A DNA stretch of 64,000 nucleotides, taken from NCBI RefSeq assembly GCF_014356525.2, contig NC_052518.1:95175987-95239986 (forward strand), written 5' to 3'. Numbering within the stretch: position 1 is the stretch's first letter; each line of letters opens with the position of its first letter. A program made the translations under genes and the position numbers. Source of the stretch: Nilaparvata lugens. Taxonomy: Eukaryota; Arthropoda; Insecta; Hemiptera; Delphacidae. Under the pieces are notes generated by a model. That model was not told the DNA's origin and searched no databases. It saw only the letters and a program-made list of their open reading frames with translations. Shown here in pieces: positions 56,340 to 64,000 of this stretch.

Positions 56340-56840
56340 AAATCATGTTTTTGGACTCAGGGGACCTTGAAACGTATAGAAAACTTGAAATTAGGGTACC
56401 TTAATTTTTTTTGGAAAGCAATACTTTCCTTACCTATGGTAGTAGGGCAAGGAAAGTAAAAATATGTACACTATGATCAGAGATTTTGTGGAATTTCTCC
56501 ACAAAGGTGAGGTAAAATAAGAGAGATGTCAGTTCTACATAATTTATTTGAGTTTAATTGAGTTATTTTATTTTTATTTGAGTTTATTCTTCTATTTTTT
56601 TTAGATAACAAAAAAAAAACTTTTTTACTACCTAATTTTTTAGTGTTTTTCATTTGATTTGATATTATTCATAATCAGTTACAGTTGGAAACTAAAAAGT
56701 TAATACAGATGAGTATAGCCTACAATATAGAGATGAATTATTATTTGAAAATGTACACTATGATCAGAGATGTGGAATTTCTCTATATTAAGGTGGAATA
56801 AAAGAGATGTTGTCAGTTCTACATAATTAATTTGAGTTAA
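55445..56840 (+). repeat. Tandem duplication of about 240 bp, one copy split by a transposon
   Basis: Copy 1 is 55445-55604 plus 56458-56585; copy 2 is 56595-56840. Shared text includes AATCAGTTACAGTTGGAAAC, TAATACAGATGAGTA, TGTACACTATGATCAGAGAT and GTCAGTTCTACATAAT. Confidence 0.88.
55605..56457 (+). mobile_element. GGTGTGGTACACTCACAC-family element, copy 3
   Basis: Starts ATCTGGTGTGGTACACTCAC and ends TAGGGCAAGGAAAGTA; it contains a (CA)n tract at 56304-56334 where copy 1 has (GT)n. The uninterrupted duplicate at 56595-56840 shows the empty site. AAAA on both sides may be the target duplication. Confidence 0.88.
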
Positions 56841-59595
56841 CACATTAAGCCAAAAAGATATTGCTCATTAATATATTGAACAGTCAACAATAGAAGTGTT
56901 ACAAACATAATAATTAAAGGTGATGGTTTCTTGATCCATTCCGAGCTGCTTTGTATTAACACACTTCACTGTTGAAAATGATCGCTAGACGATTGAAAGT
57001 ACTCCAGTCAGTAAGTAAAAGTTTTTAATATTTACTTAATAATCGACTATCGACCACATGTCGTGTTCAAATACATAAAAAAGTGTGATAATAATTCAAT
57101 ATGAATCTATACTAATACAATAATCAAATTCAATTCATCATATTATTATAGTCTAATTCAAAATATAAAACCAAGTAAAACCATTCAAAATATAAAGAAG
57201 TCAATAAAATATAGAATCAGACATAAGCCAGGACAAAAATTCACATTAAATCTTGATTAACTTTTCAAGTCTAACCAAAAAATACCACTGTTGATGATGC
57301 CTTTAAGTGCATTAAAACTTTAGTTTGGCTCTGACTACATCTTTTTTATTTCACCTGAATTATTTTATTTTAAATTTGCATGGCGGACGATACTTTGATT
57401 AATAGACAAGGCACATGTTGAAAAATCGATGCATTATAGAAAATTATAAATTTAGTGAAAATCTTTTGATGTCAAACTTTCCTATGATTATTAGAATGAG
57501 TGGAAGTGTTAACCGATAGCCTATAAAAATCACAGAATCTATCAAACATGAAAATAATTTTTTATCATTATTGATATTTTACATTTTTCCGTATCAAGTG
57601 GGTAAACACACAACCGAGGTTAACAGAATCCATTCATTCATTTTAGAAAACAGTACCTTCTATGTACTTGAAAATCCTAGAAATAGAATCATGTGAATTT
57701 GTGATTAAAATAATATTACATAATGAATATTATACTGTACCTAAATATAATAAATAATCAATTCATTTGTGAATAATTTGCAGTAAACAGCCATAATTTT
57801 ATTCATCGCGAAAATACAGTTTTATCCTTCAGAAAATCGAGTTATCCTGTAATTTTCTATGAACTTGAGAAACATACTTTTCATCATATTCTCTGGAGAA
57901 CTGCTTGGAGTGACAAGCTTGTAAAACGTGATGTTTTCTGCCTCTTTTATATGTCCTCTCATTTTTTGTGGATAATATTGTGCGAGTACTTTTACTTCTT
58001 AAATTCAATCTTCTTACAATTTAATATTTGTTAATTTGTATTGAAATTTTTAAGCCTCGCATATGTTCACTTGTCGGATGTTAAGCATCCAAAGATATTC
58101 TTGATTATTATTCAGGTATTAAAAAATTGCACCAAATATACAAAAGTTTTGCAAATTGTGATCTATCAATTATAACCATTTTAGTCTATATAATTCAAAG
58201 ATAACTCAATTCATAACATTTTGGGTAACATAAGAACTAAGCAATGAAGAGAACAAGGAACCAATCAACAATTTACTAATAGAAATAATAGATATTTACT
58301 AATATCAAACCAACAATATGATATTAGATGTTGGTAAAGTCACATCTCTGACTAATATTATTTTGGTATAGGAACTTCACTATAAATTCATTACATTCAT
58401 TTACATTTACTTTAAAATGCTTTCTTTCTCTCATTTACTTTATAATGTGCAATCATTAATTTAATTATTACATATTATGTATGATATTCGCGGTTTCCCT
58501 CAAATCCATTCTCAGCAGTATCATTCAATTCCCATCTTTCTACATTTTGATTAGTTTATAAACATAGAGCTATGCCTATACAAGTACATTTCTGTGATAC
58601 ATTCTAAGGCGAACTTTTCTCAATAGACAATCAGTGTAGGATAATGTAGGCTACATATAGGCATATGCTATCCACATAATATAAAGTACATTAAAATAAA
58701 TAATATATGATGAATGAGTAATAACTTTGGATATTTCGAATAGTCCAGTACAATATACTCATTTTTCATAGATTAAAGTAAAATAAAAATATCAAATAAA
58801 ACGTTATGATTGTGTGGTAGAAAAGACTTTCAAGCTCCAACTCAGCCTTACAAAGAATGTTTTTATTTAATTTCATTAAAATATTATTTTTATTCAAATT
58901 TTTTTCTTCATAAACATTCAATTATTGTATTAATATTATGCCATCCAAATGAAAACATTAATAGGCAGTTCAAGTTTATAGAGATTTGCATAACAACTGT
59001 CAATCTCTAATGTGAATTTACATTTTTGAAAAGTCAGCAAGAATTTATAATAAATTATAGCCCGTATAGGAGAACTAAAAGTAATGCAAGAGATGATGTT
59101 TCAAAACTTATGATAATATACAATAATGCAGTATTGAGAATCTCAAATGTGAATGGTAACATGTGGACGGGGAAGTGGTCTGACTCAGTGTTCAAGCTGA
59201 TAAGCTATCGCTTAGATAAGTTAAGAATCATTCACGTGCTACTCCCGTTGGAAGGGTGACCACTTCAGCAGACTACTCTAAATATATGATTCATAACTTG
59301 AAAAATCGCTTGCCGATGGTTTGGAACCCATCTTAAACTGTAGGTCCATTCATCTCTCATTATCATCCGCCTCATAACCCACGGGCATCACCCACTCAGC
59401 AAACAAAATTATTATATGGAAATTATCAATAGAATTCATGGGTAGGTACTGTTCAAAAACAATATTTATCTTGATTCTACATAATTCATGTTCTTATTAG
59501 CTTTCCAATGAATATGAACACTGGTCTCCTACTTCTAGCATTCTTGCAATAGATCATGTCGATAAAAAAATGTTTCTAAGAAAATCTATGAGATA
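56841..59595. other. Intergenic or intronic DNA
   Basis: AT-rich. ATGATCGCTAGACGATTG at 56982 opens an 11-codon frame ending at a fair donor (CAGTCA/GTAAGT near 57013), but there is no support for it as a coding exon. The open frame near 59026-59259 resembles no family convincingly. Confidence 0.35.
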
Positions 59596-60215
59596 GGAGC
59601 TCTCAAAGTAAAAGTATTTTAGGATCAAATTGTGTGTTCGTAGAAAATCCCTGCTTTCTCTCCCTTTCTCCCTTTCTCACATTCTCTCTATTGCACTCTC
59701 TCTCACTCACTCAATTGGCTCACCTGGCTGGTTGTAACTCGCTGAATAATAAACAAATCTTTTTACAAGCATGGACTATAACTTTTTACAGCCCTCTTTC
59801 ATCACTGTATGGAATATCTAGGTCCTCCACTCTAATGTAGAAATGTGTATTCATATAAGTACGAAAACTATTATGAATCTAGTAGGGAACATTTCCAATT
59901 CCAGCAACAGCTAGTGAAAGCCTCTTTTTTCGTGTGTGCAGGCTGCTTAAAGTAGCATGATAAACTAAAAACTAGTAACTGCAAGTTCATCAAATAATAG
60001 ATAGCCTACAATTTTCAAGTACGCCTATGCCATATCATTTCATAAAATGAGGCAACTTGGGCAAAAAATATTTTCGCATTCTAAGATACAAACTGCAAGT
60101 GTGTACAACAGCCACATTTTTCATTTTTCTTATCCAAGTTTTTGATCCGAATGTGATTAAAGAGTAAGCATCTTATAAACTATTGATTATTATTGGCTGG
60201 CTCTCAGATAAAGGT

Positions 60216-60297
60216 GTGCGTTGCACAAAAGCCTGTTAAATTTTAAACGTGATTAAATGCCACAAGGACCAATCAAAGAAGTCGTTGTTAAAAAAAT
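60216..60297 (+). mobile_element. One-armed relative of the 30293-30440 hAT-like MITE
   Basis: GTTGCACAAAAGCCTGTTAA ATTTTAAACGTGATTAA follows the left arm of the ZnT 3'UTR MITE; the right arm is missing. Confidence 0.65.
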
Positions 60298-61435
60298 ATT
60301 TTGTTATTGGCATTTATACCTAGGGTATATAGTAAAAATACAAATTGATTTTTGATTGATTCATATAATAAGTACATAATAAAAAAATTATAGGGAGACA
60401 AAAATAAGGTAACCTTGTGCTATTCCTCTCCCAAATTTAGTTTAGGTTACACATAGTCCAAAATATGTTGTCTTGTAGTTGTTCATTTCACAAAATTTTC
60501 AGTTCTTAATTATTTTCACAAAGTAGATTTTTAGATGCTTCAAAACCAAACATAGAAGAAAAAATCATAAAATATATGTATAGGCCTATATCAATTTACA
60601 AACTTAGTATATAAATCTTTCTCTTTTTATATAAATTTAATATAAAGTAATATCCATTAGTATTTCTTTATTCCACAAATATCACAATGTAGATGAATAT
60701 CAATTTTCCTTCTGACTAACTTTATAATGAAACTAATTAGAATAGATCTATTTTTCGAAAAAAAACATAAGAAATACGAACAACTATGTCCCCAGAACAA
60801 CTACGGTATTCTATTTAGATACGAAATATAAATAATACGGTATCGGATGTTATTATTCAAGGCAGTTAATTTCAAAGTATCAGAAAAAAAGCTTCTGATA
60901 AGCAGATGGCAGTGATCAATCACGAACAAAAATCCTACTGTATCCTACTCAAAAATCGATTCCCCTCTGATAGTCTCATACCATCTCTGTAATGGTATGG
61001 TATCAACTTCCTGTAGACTGTTTATCCCAGTAGTCATATTTCTCCTAGGAAATAAGCAGCAATTTTCGACCATGTCGTGATAGAACTAATTTTTCTTTCT
61101 GGATTGTCTTTCTGGGAATCGCTGGTTGGCAACAAGAAAGAAAACTGCTATTGTCATTTATTTCTGCTGCTATTATTATGACTATTGCATGGAAGAAATG
61201 CATAATTCAGCGCAAAATCGGTTCTGCTCGGGGACGTTCACTAAAATCAAATAGGAAGACCACCAAACTGTATTGGTATTTCATTTTACATTTCGAGTGA
61301 AATATCCACAAAGAAATAAAATGGTTGAACTGCAGTCAGCTCTAAGACTGATGGTAGGGGTGGGAAATGGTAAAATATTTCAACAGTAGATTTATATTTG
61401 ACTTCAGATCCTGTTGCTGATGAGATGTTGTGATA

Positions 61436-61905
61436 TCTATCCATAATGAAAACACGGGGTTGTTGTCAAAAATATCACCTAATTCATTCAGGTGGTGTTG
61501 AAACATGTTTGTAATTCTACAATAAATTAGTGATCCATAATGAAAACACTGGGTTGTTCTAAAAAATATCACTAAATTATTCACGTGGTGTTCAAACATG
61601 TTTGTAATTCTACAATAAATTAGTGATCCATAATGAAAACACTGGGTTGTTCTCAAAAATAACACTAATTTATTCACGTGGTGTTGAGAGATGTTTGTAG
61701 TTCTACAATAAATTAGTGATCCTTAAAGTAAACACGGGTTGTTGTCAAAATTATCACTAATTCTTTCAGGTGGTGTTGAAACATGTTTGTAGTTCTACAA
61801 TAAATTAGTGATCCATAATGAAAGCACTGGGTTGTTCTAAAAAATAACACTAATTTATTCACGTGGTATTGAGACATATGTTTGTAATTCTATAATAATT
61901 AGTGA
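61436..61905. repeat. 93-bp tandem array, about five units
   Basis: The marker CCATAATGAAAAC (variants) falls at 61441, 61535, 61628, 61721 and 61813. Units share GGGTTGTT, ATTCACGTGGTGTT and TCTACAATAAATTAGTGAT. Because 93 is a multiple of three, the minus strand stays open over 111 codons (61342-61677) without coding evidence. Confidence 0.93.
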
Positions 61906-62885
61906 TATTTTTGATAAAACCCTAGTCTTTTCATTATTTATATTTGAACAGATTTTAACTTGTAGAATCAAAATATTGGAATGATGAATATTTTCAGTTT
62001 GATATTGTTCTGTAACATTTATTTTTATCAATATTTAAAAATATTATTTTTGGAGTAAAAATGTTTAAAATGTAGCCTGAATGGAATAATACTAGGCCTA
62101 TTGCTAAATAAATTAGCTAAAGAAAACAATTTTGCAAGAAGAGTTGAAATAATTCCAGCAGATCGGGAGTACAGCCTATTAGGTCTTCCCAGAAGCAGAG
62201 TTAAAACGTGAATGTAAAAGAGCCAAAATAATTTTATCGCTTCATTCAGAATTAATATTGAAGAACGTTACATCGAAATGTGAATGTACAACTTTGCTTG
62301 GAGGTCATGCCTGTTTGGCCTGATCTACTTTTCCACAGAAAGTCTTATAAAATATGAGTTGGAGAAGGGCACGTCAACTGTTTAAGTTTTCGATAGTTCT
62401 GTGTTATAAACACGGTGGCTCTTCAAACCACTCAATAATATCAGAACTAAAAATAAGTATAGCGAAAGGCTGCCTGCGTGTTTACCTCTACCCTCTGTGA
62501 GTCCATAAAATCGATAGTAGGTATCATCCTAGTGCTAGCACACAAAATTCTGTAACCCCATTATATCATAAAGCTTTTTGTCTTCCCTTCTCTTATAAAC
62601 TCTTTCTATCCATCTTACTCCCACACTCTCTTCCACAGGCTTTACCATGCTATGAATTGTAACATAAGTCTCAACGAAAAGGACCATAAATATCCCAAAC
62701 TATGTACTTATTTAAAATAGAAGTCATTCAGCAAAATAGCAATAATTTGAAACAATCATGATTTCTGAGCATGGGTGTTTGAAGTCTTCAAAATATAATC
62801 TTGGAGAGGATATTGTTTTGAAATTGAACAAAAAATGTTTTCTGCCTTCCTATCCTTCCACCTTTCTATTTATTTATTACTCGTT
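61906..62885. other. Intergenic DNA
   Basis: No gene or repeat recognised. Confidence 0.4.
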
Positions 62886-63030
62886 ACTATTTAACGAAAA
62901 TCCAAATTAAATGCAGTAAATTACCCCCAAAGACTTCTGCTACTGCAAATATTGACAACAGGGTAAACAGCTAGATGGAAAAATGTGATTTACATAATTT
63001 AATTTGGATTTTCGTTAAATAATAATTATT
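62886..63030. mobile_element. Palindromic MITE, family A copy 3 (short)
   Basis: AACGAAAATCCAAATTAAAT and ATTTAATTTGGATTTTCGTT at the ends, AGACTTCTGCTACTGCAAAT and GGGTAAACAGCTAGATGG inside. The right inner arm is deleted compared with copies 1 and 2. Confidence 0.85.
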
Positions 63031-63284
63031 AATTCATTATCATTTGAATAATTTCAATATCTCAGTAATTTTTATCCATATTTATTACTCCACTTTGTGG
63101 GATTAAAGTGGAGTAGGAGGCTCGATTTCACTCACGTTTAATCCGTAAAGTGTAAAAATAAAGACTATCAATCTATTTGGGTGAAGTGAATGGGTGTGCA
63201 CTCTTTACATCAATTTCGCTCAGATCATTTTAGAATCAAATAGGAGACAAATTTATTTACTTATTTATTATTTTTACAAGACAG

Positions 63285-63465
63285 CAATGAATTGAATTGA
63301 ATTGAATGACTGCCTTTATTTTTGACCTAGGAGGGTGAAGTTAGGGCGCAGTCGGCCCTCTCTTACACTTAACCCTCACAGACCGAGAGAGAAAAACTAA
63401 GGATACTCCTTGTACTATTTCTCTCCCAAATTTAGATAACATTTTAGAAGTCCGAAATAGGGTTA
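63285..63465 (-). repeat. Antisense LINE 3'-end-like repeat
   Basis: It starts with a (GAATT)n tract (AATTGAATTGAATTGAATGA), then CTAAGGATACTCCTTGTAC TATTTCTCTCCCAAATTTAG. Related text occurs at 250-335, 15885-15960, 29145-29185 and 60400-60470. Short tandem tails of this kind are common at LINE 3' ends; no RT is attached here. Confidence 0.5.
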
Positions 63466-64000
63466 TGATTTCACTCTTCTAAAATTTAGTCAATATTTTC
63501 TCAAAAACTGAAAATTTAAAATTGTGAAATATGACATCGAATCGATAATGCTGCTTTGAGTGAATCAAATATATATAAATAAAAGTACTGCTTTGCTAAT
63601 ATAGGCCTACTAAAGAACCGGTATATCGTTTATCCAGTAAATCCGTTATACTATTAAATCTGGTATACTATTAGGATCATCAATGCACAGACTTTTCAAG
63701 ATCGATCCAATAGGCCTACTGAACAGAAAATTCAACAAAAATCTCGATATGAACGTCAAACGTGGATGAGTCCCTGAGACGTGAAAGAGAGAATGAGACG
63801 TGCTGAATTCAAGCTCAAAGTTTCTCAACACTCTCACTCTCACTTTCTCAACTTCCAAAGTTTCAATAACTACTTTTGAAATTAAGTTGTACTTTTCTCA
63901 TCGGATAGATTAATTAACTTTTTCTTTTTGTTTCAGAGCGTTTCTGTGAAACATACTTGTAAAGTTTTTGAAACTTGATAAACCATTAGGCGCCATTCCA
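63466..64000. other. Right edge of the window with a candidate splice acceptor
   Basis: TTTTTCTTTTTGTTTCAG ends near 63936 and is a strong acceptor. All three plus frames after it meet stops within about 14 codons, so it could start a 5'UTR exon of a gene continuing beyond the window, or be chance. Confidence 0.25.

Noticed and set aside
56982..57014. Short first coding exon (ATG ATC GCT..) followed by GTAAGT
   Set aside because: Eleven codons with no recognisable peptide and no downstream exon in phase; it could be chance.
59026..59259. Possible F-actin capping protein alpha-like pseudogene (GNMWTGKW against the family's NFWNGRW)
   Set aside because: Only a few scattered residues match and the surrounding residues do not; resemblance is too weak without a profile search.
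1..64000. CRISPR arrays, bacterial operons, rRNA genes or viral genes
   Set aside because: No regularly spaced identical repeats with unique spacers, no operon-like coding, and no rRNA or viral motifs were seen; the window is eukaryotic and intron-bearing.

Overview
AT-rich animal DNA with introns, almost certainly from an insect and most likely a hemipteran of the planthopper/leafhopper type. The reasons are three split genes with GT-AG introns and insect-like proteins, and a very dense load of small palindromic DNA transposons, SINE-like tRNA derivatives and broken LINEs. The species call is inference.

Three host genes can be read. (1) 1739-3984 (+): the last two coding exons of a secreted, cathepsin B-like gene of the TINAGL1/Swim family; upstream exons lie outside the window or were not found. 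(2) 8562-13440 (-): a complete four-exon gene for a rhomboid-related protein 4 (RHBDD1/RHBDL4) homologue. The exons join in phase to 322 codons, with the Ser150/His201 catalytic pair and a C-terminal run of VPPGYG repeats. (3) 14807-30272 (+): a complete seven-exon zinc transporter of the SLC30A (ZnT2/3/4/8-like) group. It has 422 codons, and both membrane HxxxD zinc sites are present. Genes 2 and 3 are head to head, 1.37 kb apart, with a LINE fragment between them.

Everything else is mainly transposon debris. The ZnT introns hold a MITE, a 1.1-kb foldback, a LINE tail beside a TIR element, SINEs and an element nested in another element. A 148-bp hAT-like MITE with a duplicated target sits in the ZnT 3'UTR. 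From 31 kb to the end I find no confident host coding exon.

The most striking structure is at 39893-44033: a 4.1-kb foldback element. Both long inverted arms carry tandem units of about 148 bp, and a 9-bp target duplication (8 of 9 matching) flanks it. Its core holds two further MITEs and a GIY-YIG (Penelope-like) fragment. At 51621-52975 there is a full-length Tc1/mariner element on the minus strand. It has intact ends, a TA duplication and a DD41D-spaced transposase broken by a single amber codon. Two places give internal filled/empty-site comparisons: 50195-50382 and 55605-56457. Candidate promoter/first exons without identified coding partners are at 36913-37137 and 55081-55413; they may belong to a gene running off the right edge.
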